NCBI RefSeq assembly: GCF_000648615.1
Contig: NZ_JFZC01000030.1
Coordinates: forward strand, 1-36,665
Source: Sporolactobacillus terrae DSM 11697
GTDB lineage: Bacteria > Bacillota > Bacilli > Bacillales > Sporolactobacillaceae
Direction: 5' to 3'
Length of the DNA: 36,665 bases
Of the stretch, positions 1-7,290 are shown piece by piece. How positions within the stretch are numbered: position 1 is the first letter of the stretch; the number at the start of each line of letters is the position of its first letter. The notes below the pieces were generated by a model that saw nothing but the letters and a program-made list of their open reading frames with translations, did no database searches and had not been told where the DNA came from. The position numbers were made by a program, and so were the translations under genes.

Positions 1-143
1 TGAAAAAACGAAAAGGGTTATCTCCTTGTGGGGAAAGCGTTTTGGCCAGTTAGCAAATTAGGCTATGAATAATTCAGGTTTATTAATGTTAAATTCAAAA
101 AAATCGGGTATCATAGAAGTAGAGACAAGAAAGGATGATTTAG

Positions 144-290
144 ATGAAACGAAAAGTGACGTACATGCAGCTCGTGAAGAAGAATAAGGAAGAAATTTTA
201 AGCGATCGTCATGAATTGAATCGGATCGAACGCAAACTGGACGAGCGTCGTGCAGCAACAGTCCCGGTGCGTAACAAAAGTGTCAGGTAA
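144..290 (+). CDS. FbpB-like small basic protein
   Basis: A 48-residue basic protein starting MKRKVTYMQLVKKNKEEIL, followed by a charged helix (RIERKLDER). Length, charge and the 'xxLVxxNKxEIL...ERKLDER' layout match the Fur-regulated basic protein FbpB family of Bacillus. FbpB is thought to help the small RNA FsrA silence iron-rich proteins under iron limitation. The ATG has an AAGGATGA-like ribosome site, and the gene is closed by a strong terminator, so it is a single-gene unit. I could not find a convincing Fur box upstream, so iron regulation is inferred from the family only. Confidence 0.72.
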   Translation: MKRKVTYMQLVKKNKEEILSDRHELNRIERKLDERRAATVPVRNKSVR

Positions 291-320
291 GTTCTGACTA
301 TTTTAGAAAGCGGATACATG

Positions 321-366
321 AAAACAACACAAGCGCCTTAATCGGCCTGTGTTGTTTTGTTTTTTT
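321..366 (+). terminator. Rho-independent terminator of the fbpB-like gene
   Basis: An 11-bp perfect stem (AAAACAACACA / TGTGTTGTTTT) is followed by a T run. It lies 30 bases after the stop of the fbpB-like gene, and because the T run follows on the plus strand it serves that gene. Confidence 0.85.
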
Positions 367-413
367 AATAAAGCTGCATTGCATCGGTTTTATCGGCTGC
401 ACGCAACTTTATG

Positions 414-1004
414 TTATTCAACAACTCGAATACCAAACGAAGCAATCAGCGTGGCAGCCTGAAATTGATTAACTTTCAAACCTTTTGCCCGGTTGACGTC
501 AATTCGAAGCGTTTCGAAGTCGCAGTTTGAAAGATCGATCTCTTTTAAAGCAGTTTCGCTAAAGTCGATACCGTCGATACATGAACGGTCAAACTTCATC
601 TTTTTCATCTGAACCTTTTGAAACGAACATTCATTCATCTTGTTTGCTTCAAACCGGACACCGGTGCATTTTGCCTCACTGAAATTAGCGTAAGTCATCA
701 GGCAATCGGTAAATCGTGTGTCTTTGAAGGTTGACTGAATGAAGTTTGTGCCCATAAATTTACAGGATGAAAATGTATCACGATAGAGAATAGCCTTGTG
801 AAAATTAAAATTTGAAAATTCACAATGTGTAAAGGAACAATCTAAAATCTCCGTTTTCGTAAAATCATCAAAGCGAAAAAAGCAGTGATTGAATTGAATA
901 CCGCTCAGCAGTTTTCGTTCGCTTGTACTTTCGATCTCGCAGTGATTCAGAACCGAACCTTCCTCTAAGCCCTCAAGCATGACTGTTTTCTTTTCAATGA
1001 CCAT
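414..1004 (-). CDS. pentapeptide-repeat protein
   Basis: A 196-residue soluble protein with about 25 tandem pentapeptides of the A(D/N)LXX type, for example CSFTHCEFSNFNFHKA and ANFSEAKCTGVRF. F or L is at the centre of each unit, giving a right-handed quadrilateral beta helix. The length is close to Qnr/MfpA-type DNA-mimic proteins that protect gyrase, but many pentapeptide proteins have no known function and I do not assign quinolone resistance. There is no signal peptide. The start at 1004 has an AGAGGG site 11 bases upstream; a second in-frame ATG at 980 is possible. It is convergent with the fbpB-like gene. Confidence 0.85.
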   Translation of the reverse strand: MVIEKKTVMLEGLEEGSVLNHCEIESTSERKLLSGIQFNHCFFRFDDFTKTEILDCSFTHCEFSNFNFHKAILYRDTFSSCKFMGTNFIQSTFKDTRFTDCLMTYANFSEAKCTGVRFEANKMNECSFQKVQMKKMKFDRSCIDGIDFSETALKEIDLSNCDFETLRIDVNRAKGLKVNQFQAATLIASFGIRVVE

Positions 1005-1175
1005 ATCCGCATCACCCTCTGTCCCTTATTTGCTTAGAAACAGTGTAGCATAGTTTACGCGCAGAGCGCGAAGCAGCGGAAGCTTTACGGTTTAATAAGA
1101 ACATGTATAAAAGCACACAATAAGGAATGAAGCACAATATGGTATCTCATGTGATTAAGGAGGTGACTCCATGCA

Positions 1176-2513
1176 TTGAATGCAGTGCATGGGTCTAATT
1201 TGAATCCAATACTCGGCATAGTGATTGTCATTGTCCTCGTCTATATCTCCGCCTTTTTTGTCGCAGCGGAATTTGCGATCGTGAAAGTTCGCTCCACACG
1301 ATTGGATGAATTAATCAAGCAAGGCAACAAGCGTGCTGTGGCAGCCAAAAAGATTGTTAATGACCTTAACGCGTATCTGTCCACCGCTCAGCTGGGCATT
1401 ACCGTTACGGCTTTGGTTCTTGGCTGGATCGGGGAGCCGGCCGTTGCCCACTTGTTTCATCCGTTGTTTCAACGACTCGGGTTCAACGCAGCCGTGACCA
1501 CAACATTGTCGGTGATTGTCGGTTTTTTCATTGTGACAATGGTCAGCGTTGTTCTTGGCGAGCTGGCACCGAAAGCAATAGCAATTCAGAAAGCGGAGCA
1601 ATTGACCCTTTCGCTCGTCTATCCATTGATTTGGGTTCATGCACTTTTTTTCCCGATTATCTGGGTGCTTAACGCTTTGTCAAATGGTGTGATTCGTCTG
1701 TTTGGGCTTGAGCCGAATGCCGATCATGAGCAAGCCTTGTCCGAAGGCGAATTGCGCATGACTATTTCCAACAGTTTCAACAGCGGCGAAATTAGCCAAG
1801 GCGAACTGCGCTATATGAATCGGATTTTTGATTTTGACGAACGAACGGCGCGAGAAGTGATGGTTCCGAGAAGAGAGATGGTCTGTATTTTTAAGGAGGA
1901 CCCAATCGATGAGACGCTCGCAATCCTTCATCATGAAAAATATACACGCTTTCCTGTTGTGGATGAAGATAAGGATCATGTCATCGGTATGGTGCATATC
2001 AAGGATATTTATATGGACCTTGTCGATAAGAAAATCAACACACTGGACAGTTATATACGGCCAATTCTTACCGTACTTGAGACAACCCCGGTTCGCTCGC
2101 TGCTAGAGAGCATGCAAAAAGAACGGATTCACATGGCGGTGCTGATCGATGAGTATGGCGGCACCTCGGGCATGGTGACTGCTGAGGATATCATTGAGGA
2201 AATCGTTGGTGAAATTCGCGATGAGTTTGACAAAAACGAAGAGCCGATGATTACTCGTGTCAATGCAAATCAAGCAATTGTCAATGGGAAAGTACTGATA
2301 TCACAAATCAATCAGCAATTCCAACTCGATCTTCAGGACGATGAGCTCGATACGATTGGCGGCTGGTTGCTTGGCAAAAATCCAAATTTAAGAATCGGTG
2401 CAACGGTGAGCTACGACGATACAACGTTTACAGTAGAAGAAATGGACGACTATCAAATCAAAAAAGTCATGGTTAAAAAGCAAAAAAGAAACATGCTAAA
2501 CAACATTCAGTGA
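1176..2513 (+). CDS. CNNM/CorC-type transporter (DUF21-CBS-CBS-CorC_HlyC)
   Basis: A 445-residue membrane protein. Residues 1-190 form the DUF21 (CNNM) transmembrane domain, with three to four hydrophobic helices. A CBS pair follows at about 205-330 (typical motif VMVPRREMVCI, then DEYGGTSGMVTAEDIIEEIVGEI), and the CorC_HlyC domain occupies 345-430. B. subtilis relatives (YhdP/MpfA, YrkA, YugS) are linked to Mg2+ efflux or homeostasis, so ion export at the plasma membrane is the likely role. The start is a TTG placed 9 bases after a perfect AAGGAGGTGA. An ATG CAT TGA start-stop pair at 1171-1179 overlaps it in another frame. It looks monocistronic. Confidence 0.9.
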   Translation: MNAVHGSNLNPILGIVIVIVLVYISAFFVAAEFAIVKVRSTRLDELIKQGNKRAVAAKKIVNDLNAYLSTAQLGITVTALVLGWIGEPAVAHLFHPLFQRLGFNAAVTTTLSVIVGFFIVTMVSVVLGELAPKAIAIQKAEQLTLSLVYPLIWVHALFFPIIWVLNALSNGVIRLFGLEPNADHEQALSEGELRMTISNSFNSGEISQGELRYMNRIFDFDERTAREVMVPRREMVCIFKEDPIDETLAILHHEKYTRFPVVDEDKDHVIGMVHIKDIYMDLVDKKINTLDSYIRPILTVLETTPVRSLLESMQKERIHMAVLIDEYGGTSGMVTAEDIIEEIVGEIRDEFDKNEEPMITRVNANQAIVNGKVLISQINQQFQLDLQDDELDTIGGWLLGKNPNLRIGATVSYDDTTFTVEEMDDYQIKKVMVKKQKRNMLNNIQ

Positions 2514-2540
2514 ATCTGACAAAATCTAATCGTTTCGATT

Positions 2541-2586
2541 CATAGAAAAAACTGTTCCGGGCTGCAAACGGAGCTCAGGACAGTTG
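2541..2586 (-). terminator. terminator of the alcohol dehydrogenase gene
   Basis: Read on the minus strand, AACTGTCCTGAGCTC pairs with GGGCCCGGAACAGTT-like sequence (about 14 pairs, some G-U) and is followed by TTTTTTC. It lies about 60 bases past the stop of the minus-strand dehydrogenase. The same hairpin may weakly serve the CNNM gene from the other side. Confidence 0.7.
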
Positions 2587-2647
2587 ATCTTGATTTGGAT
2601 TTTGTAACTTTGACGAGTCACTCAATGACATCCTTTGCAGAAGTGCT

Positions 2648-3697
2648 TCAATCAAAATCGGTGATCACGGTAACGCCTAGCCCGGCAAAGCTTGTCATAT
2701 CATGAAAGACTTTGTCAATGCCATTTAGCGATATCGTGTTTTTAACGAGTTTCCCCGGTTGAAGGCGTTTCTTTTCCACCATCTGCAGCATGCCCGGGTA
2801 TTCAGAGATCGGCATGCCAAATGATCCGGAAAACTGAATTTCACGGCTGACCATTTCGTTTAAAGGAATGTTCATCATGCCGCCGTCTCCAAAAGAGGTC
2901 ATGCCAATTTGGACATGTCTGCCACGTTTGTCTAAGCAGAGGACGGAGTTAAGCATTGTGGCTTGAATGCCCAGGGCATCAATACCCACCTGGGCACCGC
3001 CATGCGTCAGTTCTTTTATTGCTTCCGGTGCATTTTCTTTTTTGCTGTTGACTGTTGCGACTGCGCCAACTTTTTTTGCAAATTCCAGTTTGTCGTCGGC
3101 AATATCGACCGCAATGACATTGGCACCAATAGCGGTTGCAATTTGTGTGGCCGAAAGTCCAACTCCTCCGGCACCGAAAATAGCAACCCATTCGCCTGGA
3201 GCTACTTTGCCTATGCTTGTTACGCCATGAAATGCGGTCATAAATCGGCAGCCCATTGCACTGGCTTCCAGAAAATCAACACCTTCCGGCAATTTCATCA
3301 AATTACGATCTGCATTCGGAATATGTGTGTACTGGGCAAATCCCCCATTATACGTGAAACCAGGCATCACCTGATGATTACAAACATTGGAATGTCCAGC
3401 GAGGCAGTGCGGGCAAGTTCCATCCCCTTGAGTAAATGGAACGATGACGCGATCCCCTTTTTTGAAATTCTTAATGTCTTTTCCAACTTCTTCGACGGTG
3501 CCGCTCATTTCATGCCCAAGAATATGCGGCAGCGGCGGGATAAATCCATTCCATTCGCCTTCCCAGGCATGCCAGTCACTTCGACAGACACCGGTGGCTT
3601 TCAGTTTTAAAATAATGCCGTCCGACGTCAATTCTGGATCAGAGACTTCCTTAACAGCTAACGGTTCTTTAAACTTATCGAGAACAGCTGCTTTCAT
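2648..3697 (-). CDS. zinc-dependent alcohol dehydrogenase (MDR family)
   Basis: A 349-residue medium-chain dehydrogenase that oxidises or reduces alcohols/aldehydes with NAD(P). It has an N-terminal GroES-like catalytic domain and a Rossmann domain with GAGGVG at 175-180. The catalytic zinc ligands are visible: C38, H62-E63 and C150. The structural zinc lobe keeps C95, C98 and C106, but the first of the usual four cysteines is Asp92. The substrate is not readable. The ATG follows AAAAGGAGATG on the minus strand. Upstream lie a consensus promoter, a cre site and a CRP/FNR-type palindrome (separate entries), so carbon catabolite control plus a second, possibly anaerobic, signal is expected. Confidence 0.92.
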   Translation of the reverse strand: MKAAVLDKFKEPLAVKEVSDPELTSDGIILKLKATGVCRSDWHAWEGEWNGFIPPLPHILGHEMSGTVEEVGKDIKNFKKGDRVIVPFTQGDGTCPHCLAGHSNVCNHQVMPGFTYNGGFAQYTHIPNADRNLMKLPEGVDFLEASAMGCRFMTAFHGVTSIGKVAPGEWVAIFGAGGVGLSATQIATAIGANVIAVDIADDKLEFAKKVGAVATVNSKKENAPEAIKELTHGGAQVGIDALGIQATMLNSVLCLDKRGRHVQIGMTSFGDGGMMNIPLNEMVSREIQFSGSFGMPISEYPGMLQMVEKKRLQPGKLVKNTISLNGIDKVFHDMTSFAGLGVTVITDFD

Positions 3698-3737
3698 TAA
3701 TCGTGCATCTCCTTTTAAAATGAATGCATTTGCAATT

Positions 3738-3759
3738 TGGTGTGACCTATATCACACCA
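3738..3759. promoter_or_regulatory. CRP/FNR-type palindromic operator
   Basis: TGGTGTGA-N6-TCACACCA is a perfect inverted repeat with 8-bp arms. Its core TGTGA-N6-TCACA is the CRP/FNR/ArcR-family half-site arrangement. It starts just downstream of the expected transcription start, a position typical for repression. The regulator is not in the window. Confidence 0.75.
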
Positions 3760-3767
3760 GCGGAGTT

Positions 3768-3796
3768 AGTATAACATTTTAGGTGAAAATTGTAAA
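3768..3796 (-). promoter_or_regulatory. sigma-A promoter of the alcohol dehydrogenase gene
   Basis: On the minus strand TTTACA (3796-3791) is separated by exactly 17 bases from TATACT (3773-3768). It lies about 70 bases upstream of the dehydrogenase start. The -35 box is inside the cre site. Confidence 0.85.
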
Positions 3797-3804
3797 CGCT
3801 TTCA
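3791..3804. promoter_or_regulatory. CcpA catabolite responsive element (cre)
   Basis: TGTAAACGCTTTCA fits the cre consensus TGWAANCGNTNWCA at every position. It overlaps the -35 box of the dehydrogenase promoter, the geometry expected for CcpA repression in the presence of glucose. Confidence 0.85.
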
Positions 3805-3974
3805 TATTTGGGTTTTCCCCAATTCATTAACGCATCGTCCCGTGATTAGTGGTAAAGGGGTTGTGAACTAAAGCGTTTTACTCACAACAACCTAAATCGT
3901 ATCTCATCAAAAAATGATTAGGAAATCAAAAGAGTCGGCTCTAGCAAAACGTACAAAACGTACCAAATCAGACC

Positions 3975-4019
3975 AAAAAAAACAGCAAGGAGGGCTTCTG
4001 CCGACATCCTTGCTGTTTT
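3975..4019 (-). terminator. terminator of tRNA-Ala
   Basis: On the minus strand AAAACAGCAAGGA pairs with TCCTTGCTGTTTT and runs into eight Ts. It lies ten bases beyond the 3' end of the tRNA gene. Confidence 0.88.
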
Positions 4020-4028
4020 CATCGTTTA

Positions 4029-4101
4029 TGGAGCATAGCGGGCTCGAACCGCTGACCTCTTCGCTGCCAGCGAAGCGCTCTCCCAGCTGAGCTAATGCCC
4101 C
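4029..4101 (-). tRNA. tRNA-Ala (anticodon GGC)
   Basis: The minus strand gives a full cloverleaf. The acceptor GGGGCAT pairs with ATGCTCC, the D arm is GCTC...GAGC, and the anticodon stem CTTCG/CGAAG carries the loop CTGGCAG (anticodon GGC). The T arm is AGCGG-TTCGAGC-CCGCT and the discriminator is A. CCA is not encoded. The 5' 38 bases are also present at 10791-10828, so this gene is the target of the adjacent island, and its 5' half and present promoter belong to the element side of the junction. Confidence 0.95.
4064..4101. repeat. att site, left copy (inside intact tRNA-Ala)
   Basis: 38 bases identical to 10791-10828, covering the tRNA from its first base through the anticodon loop. Crossover in or near the anticodon loop is usual for tyrosine recombinases that target tRNA genes. 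Confidence 0.9.
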
Positions 4102-4146
4102 GTTACTACACAAGGGTTGAAGCCACTATGAGCTTTGTACAGGATT

Positions 4147-4176
4147 ATATTACATTATTTCCTGCACACGGGTCAA
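4147..4176 (-). promoter_or_regulatory. element-borne promoter now driving tRNA-Ala
   Basis: On the minus strand TTGACC is 18 bases from TAATAT, about 45 bases upstream of the intact tRNA-Ala. This sequence is inside the island, so the element appears to bring a replacement promoter for the tRNA it displaced. Confidence 0.6.
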
Positions 4177-4179
4177 GAA

Positions 4180-4509
4180 TATTTGCAGAAAGCTCACGCT
4201 GTGCTGGGTTCCTGTGAAGTTTTTAGGTCGGGAAGTGGCACTGAGAAGCTCAACCATGTAGTCGGCTCATATCGTGCGTACCGAGTCGCAACGAAATAGA
4301 GGAAGCTGGATAGTTTTGGCTGTCTCGGTTTGTCTGAGAGCTGATCTGCGAGAGAGCTTCTGCCGTATAAGCGGAAATTAGGGCAAAAAAAGAACCTAGC
4401 TTTTCAGCTCTTTATTTTACTTCTTAAGTGTGACTATTGAGCAACTTGCTACAACATTAACAGAGACTGGACTCAATCCACAGCAGCGACAAAACAGTGA
4501 AAACTTGCA
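4180..4509. other. non-coding left end of the island
   Basis: No coding frame is supported here. The sequence is rich in GAG/CTC words with many short inverted repeats, the same texture as the non-coding stretches near 7.8 and 9.4 kb. A weak hairpin (AGCT-GAAA-AGCT) before seven Ts on the minus strand at about 4384-4412 may terminate the small membrane protein gene. Confidence 0.4.
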
Positions 4510-4695
4510 TTACTCTTGATTCCGTACCTTAATTGCCCTAAAAATAGTAAGGACTGAGATGATGGTTGCAACTACAATCACTGTCCCCCAATATTCATTA
4601 TTAGTAACAGCAAGCATAAAGCCAAGGGTGTGTAAAATGAGTAATAAACATGTACCCATGATAACCTTTTTATCCTTTAAAAACTGCCAATTCAT
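4510..4695 (-). CDS. small two-helix membrane protein
   Basis: 61 residues, MNWQFLKDKKVIMG then two hydrophobic segments (about 12-31 and 36-53) and a basic tail RAIKVRNQE, so a likely two-span plasma membrane protein. I do not recognise the family. The start at 4695 was chosen because AGAGGTGA lies 6 bases upstream; a longer frame to 4743 has no ribosome site. It is the leftmost gene of the island. Confidence 0.6.
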   Translation of the reverse strand: MNWQFLKDKKVIMGTCLLLILHTLGFMLAVTNNEYWGTVIVVATIISVLTIFRAIKVRNQE

Positions 4696-4746
4696 CAGTA
4701 TCACCTCTATTTTCTTATGGATTTTCCTTGCTTCATTATACAATAG

Positions 4747-4965
4747 CAGAATTGGGCTGAAAACAAAGCTCTTACCTTCTTTCTTTACAGCCCCTGCATT
4801 GGAACTGATCCAAAACTGAATAGCTACTACGCGCGTGCATACTATCCCCCCTTTAACGACGAGGAACCGTTTGAGTGTACCATTCAGTATGACAGAGAGA
4901 ACGCTTATATAGAAGCGTTGGGCGGCACATACTACCTCAGCGAGTGCATGAGAGTGAGCTTGTGA
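4747..4965 (+). pseudogene. possible protein remnant, no start codon
   Basis: The plus frame from 4747 is open to TGA at 4963. Its last 45 codons have a natural-looking composition (SYYARAYYPPFNDEEPFEC, then EALGGTYYLSECMRVSL), but there is no ATG, GTG or TTG with a ribosome site. It may be the C-terminal scrap of a lost gene; I do not recognise the family. The remaining sequence to 5000 has a hairpin GAGAGTG/CACTCTC and nothing else. Confidence 0.25.
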
Positions 4966-5000
4966 GCACGCACTCTCTTAGCCTTCCTCGCTGGCTTTAT

Positions 5001-5036
5001 AAAAAAAGTAAACCTCTGCTTGATTGGCGGGGGTTT
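5001..5036 (-). terminator. terminator of the XRE/membrane protein pair
   Basis: On the minus strand AAACCCCC pairs with GAGGTTT (one mismatch), and seven Ts follow. It lies about 70 bases past the membrane protein stop. Confidence 0.6.
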
Positions 5037-5104
5037 ATGGTGAGAGGATGAACCATTTCTAGGTCAAACCAATGTACTTATATATATAATTTCTTATTTT
5101 GCTT

Positions 5105-5557
5105 TTACAACTTTTTACTCATGATATTAAAAATGATAATTCCTAACAAATATTCAAATACTACAAACACACCTGTAAAAATAAAAAACGCTCTACCTAT
5201 ATCATAGATATTAAGTGCGTGCAAAACCCTGAATACCAAAATACAAATCACTAAGACTGCCAGTCCAATTAAATAAGCAGCTCTTCCCGACTTATCTCTT
5301 AACATAATTTTTCGTTCGTCTTTAAGATCAATATTTTGCGTTTTCATACGATTTTCATACTGGTCTTTTCTGCTCGGGCTATACCAGTAAAGAACCCTAA
5401 TCATCCAAAACACAGCAGATAAACTTAATGCAGAACCCAGACCAGTTAACATGCCGGACATGGGAGCGGTCGTTTCATTGAACCCAAATAGTAACATCAC
5501 AATTCCTATAACGAGCATTATTACATTGGCAATGAGAATTTTAGTGTTGTTTTTCAT
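5105..5557 (-). CDS. four-span membrane protein, partner of XRE regulator
   Basis: 150 residues with four hydrophobic segments (about 7-25, 33-55, 92-112, 119-143). A cytoplasmic charged loop with RKDQYENRMKTQN and KDERKIMLRDKSGR separates the two helix pairs. No signal peptide, enzyme motif or recognised family. It overlaps the upstream XRE gene by 4 bases (ATGA), so the two are translationally coupled. XRE plus small membrane protein pairs of this layout are common in Firmicutes and are mostly of unknown function. Confidence 0.75.
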   Translation of the reverse strand: MKNNTKILIANVIMLVIGIVMLLFGFNETTAPMSGMLTGLGSALSLSAVFWMIRVLYWYSPSRKDQYENRMKTQNIDLKDERKIMLRDKSGRAAYLIGLAVLVICILVFRVLHALNIYDIGRAFFIFTGVFVVFEYLLGIIIFNIMSKKL

Positions 5558-5760
5558 TTTTTTGTTTCCTCCTCATAAATAAATATTTCTTCAATACTCA
5601 TTCCAAAATACCGTGCAATTTTGAAAGCCAATATTATTGATGGATTATAACGACCATTTTCAAGGGAACCAATTGTCTGCCTTGATACTTCAAGGGCATT
5701 CGCAAGTTCTTCTTGTTTAATTCCCCTTTGCTTTCGTATTTCTTCTAGCTTGTTCTTCAC
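5554..5760 (-). CDS. XRE-family transcriptional regulator
   Basis: 68 residues made almost entirely of one Cro/C1-type helix-turn-helix (KNKLEEIRKQRGIKQEELA, then VSRQTIGSLENGRYNPS), close to the compact YgzD/YozG-like family. The GTG at 5760 is preferred because AAGGAGG lies 9 bases upstream and family members begin MKNKLEE. A GTG at 5766 is possible; the frame continues to 5865, but the extra part contains the operator sequence. It is probably autoregulated through the two palindromic sites at 5782-5840. Confidence 0.88.
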   Translation of the reverse strand: MKNKLEEIRKQRGIKQEELANALEVSRQTIGSLENGRYNPSIILAFKIARYFGMSIEEIFIYEEETKK

Positions 5761-5781
5761 ATTCACGCCCCTCCTTATGTT

Positions 5782-5840
5782 AAGTTTACTTTCCAAATCA
5801 ATAATATCATGTAATTCATTTGATGTAAAGTTTACTTTCC
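5782..5840 (-). promoter_or_regulatory. promoter with two XRE operator copies
   Basis: On the minus strand TTTACA (5829-5824) is 17 bases from TATTAT (5806-5801). A 13-bp direct repeat GGAAAGTAAACTT occurs twice, at 5828-5840 and 5782-5794, one over the -35 box and one near the ribosome site. Each copy holds the palindrome AAGT-AA-ACTT. This is what an autorepressed XRE promoter looks like. Confidence 0.8.
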
Positions 5841-5950
5841 GTTCCTTTTTTACTGACAAATTCAACCAGAATATCTCACTAAAACAGAGGTTTTCCGCAT
5901 AGGAAAGCCTTTTTGTGTTTTAAAAATCCTGTGTGTAGGCTCATGTTACA

Positions 5951-5997
5951 TAAAAAAAGACCACCCTCACAATTTTTTCATTGTGAGAAGCAGTCTT
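5951..5997 (-). terminator. terminator of the replication-like gene
   Basis: On the minus strand AAGAC...CTCACAA pairs with TTGTGAG...GTCTT, with an internal bulge, and seven Ts follow. It lies about 215 bases past the stop of the gene at 6213. Confidence 0.65.
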
Positions 5998-6212
5998 GGT
6001 TACTACCCAATTTCACTTCTGGTCCATCAGTTCATGAGTGCGACCATGTGGGGGAGGTATTTTAATTATTGAACACCTCCCATTAGAATTCCGTAAATGT
6101 TATTTTTCGCTATATATCAAGGTTTGTCTAGTCTTCTCCTGCCGCGACATATTGCTACTGCTCACTTAAAAACAATTTGCATTCTAAATTCACCAATTTA
6201 TTTTTGAATTTT

Positions 6213-7028
6213 TTACGCTGGCTCACTGTCATGTTTTGGGTATTTCTTAGACTGTGCGCTTTCAATACAATGACAAATTTCTTCCCAGTTCGGGTTAATA
6301 TGCTGACGGGACACTATTTGTGGGTGCAAACAAATGCCACCTTTAGCCTCCTTCACTTCTGCTATAACGCCAAGTTTCTGAAATTTCCTCAATGTACGGT
6401 AGACGAAATCCTTTGAAACTCCTAGCTTACTTGGCAAATCTTTTTTATACAGGAGGTTTAATTTATTTATATCCCCCTCCTCAGAGTTGCTACAAAGTAA
6501 ATGAGAACGCCAGTGCATGCTCTCAAGCATAAGCATCAAAAATCCCAATTCATTGAGGCTTAAGTCCTTTGCCACCTCGCCGAGTGTTTTCTTAAAAATT
6601 TTTACCGTCTTCACATTTTCCCCATTAAGGGAACCGCAAACAAACAATTCTTCTGAAAGCTCAACATATACATTGTTTCCTTCACGAATACGGAAAATCA
6701 GACTTCTTCTCTCAAGCTCAGCAAGCAGTCTCCGTACTTGGCTTGGACTTTTTTTAACCAGCTTGGCTAATTCAGAAACCGACAGTCTTTTACTTTTGAA
6801 TATAAGTCGGCCTTCTTCAGAAAAACGCATGTATCGCGCTAGAAACAGCAGTAGACCCATTTCCCCCAGAGTTAGTCCACCCTTTGCTTTACTAAAGAAG
6901 TCCTTTATTAGAAACACAAACTCGCGTTCTCTGTGTCTCTTTTTGCGTTCCCGTTCACCATATTTGCGTCGAGCATCTCTCTCTTTAGGTGAAGTAAACT
7001 CCCAGCCAAATCCTATAAGTTCTTTCAC
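6213..7028 (-). CDS. two-winged-helix DNA-binding protein, replication-initiator-like
   Basis: 271 residues. A very basic N-terminal segment (about 14-36, RDARRKYGERERKKRHRERE) is followed by two winged-helix domains, at about 50-125 (KRLSVSELAKLVKKSPSQVRR) and 150-235 (KKDLPSKLGVSKDFVYRTL). The double wHTH layout resembles RepL/RepA-type plasmid initiators of Firmicutes, so it may replicate the excised element; a transcription regulator remains possible. The reported start is a GTG with a poor ribosome site. The frame stays open upstream to an ATT at 7064 that sits 8 bases after a perfect GGGGAGGAG, so the real N-terminus may be longer. Iteron-like repeats lie upstream at 7228-7277. Confidence 0.65.
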   Translation of the reverse strand: MKELIGFGWEFTSPKERDARRKYGERERKKRHREREFVFLIKDFFSKAKGGLTLGEMGLLLFLARYMRFSEEGRLIFKSKRLSVSELAKLVKKSPSQVRRLLAELERRSLIFRIREGNNVYVELSEELFVCGSLNGENVKTVKIFKKTLGEVAKDLSLNELGFLMLMLESMHWRSHLLCSNSEEGDINKLNLLYKKDLPSKLGVSKDFVYRTLRKFQKLGVIAEVKEAKGGICLHPQIVSRQHINPNWEEICHCIESAQSKKYPKHDSEPA

Positions 7029-7227
7029 CTTCGTATCTGTCGTTATATCCCTGAGTGAGTAAATATGCCCATCTCCTCCCCTCAGATGAAACCCGAGAAA
7101 AGAGCATGTCTTGCATTACATCAAGTTATTCATTTTAACTTGGAACTTGAAAATAATTGCAAAGACGGCGGGAAACAAATGAGTGTAATTTGCGAGAACG
7201 CTGTCTCGCTGATGATTGAAGAGATGG

Positions 7228-7277
7228 TTAATACGTGAAATGAGCGATACTAGCTTGATTAGTACGTTAAATGAGCG
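7228..7277. repeat. iteron-like pair of 19-bp direct repeats
   Basis: TTAATACGTGAAATGAGCG and TTAGTACGTTAAATGAGCG match at 17 of 19 positions, and their starts are 31 bases apart (three helical turns). They lie about 200 bases upstream of the replication-like gene, where initiator-binding or autoregulatory sites are expected. Confidence 0.55.
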
Positions 7278-7290
7278 GTGTTTTTCTTTT

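Noticed and set aside
2963-3610. 215-codon frame antisense to the alcohol dehydrogenase
   Set aside because: It is the complement of a well-conserved enzyme gene with clear motifs and has no ribosome site.
3859-3889. Rex-like site TTGTGA-N15-TCACAA upstream of the dehydrogenase
   Set aside because: Rex sites have arms separated by about 4-6 bases; the 15-base gap and lack of a promoter nearby make this a chance hairpin.
6517-7062. 181-codon plus-strand frame over the replication-like gene
   Set aside because: Low-complexity Ser/Leu/Arg composition is typical of an antisense shadow; the minus strand has two winged-helix domains.
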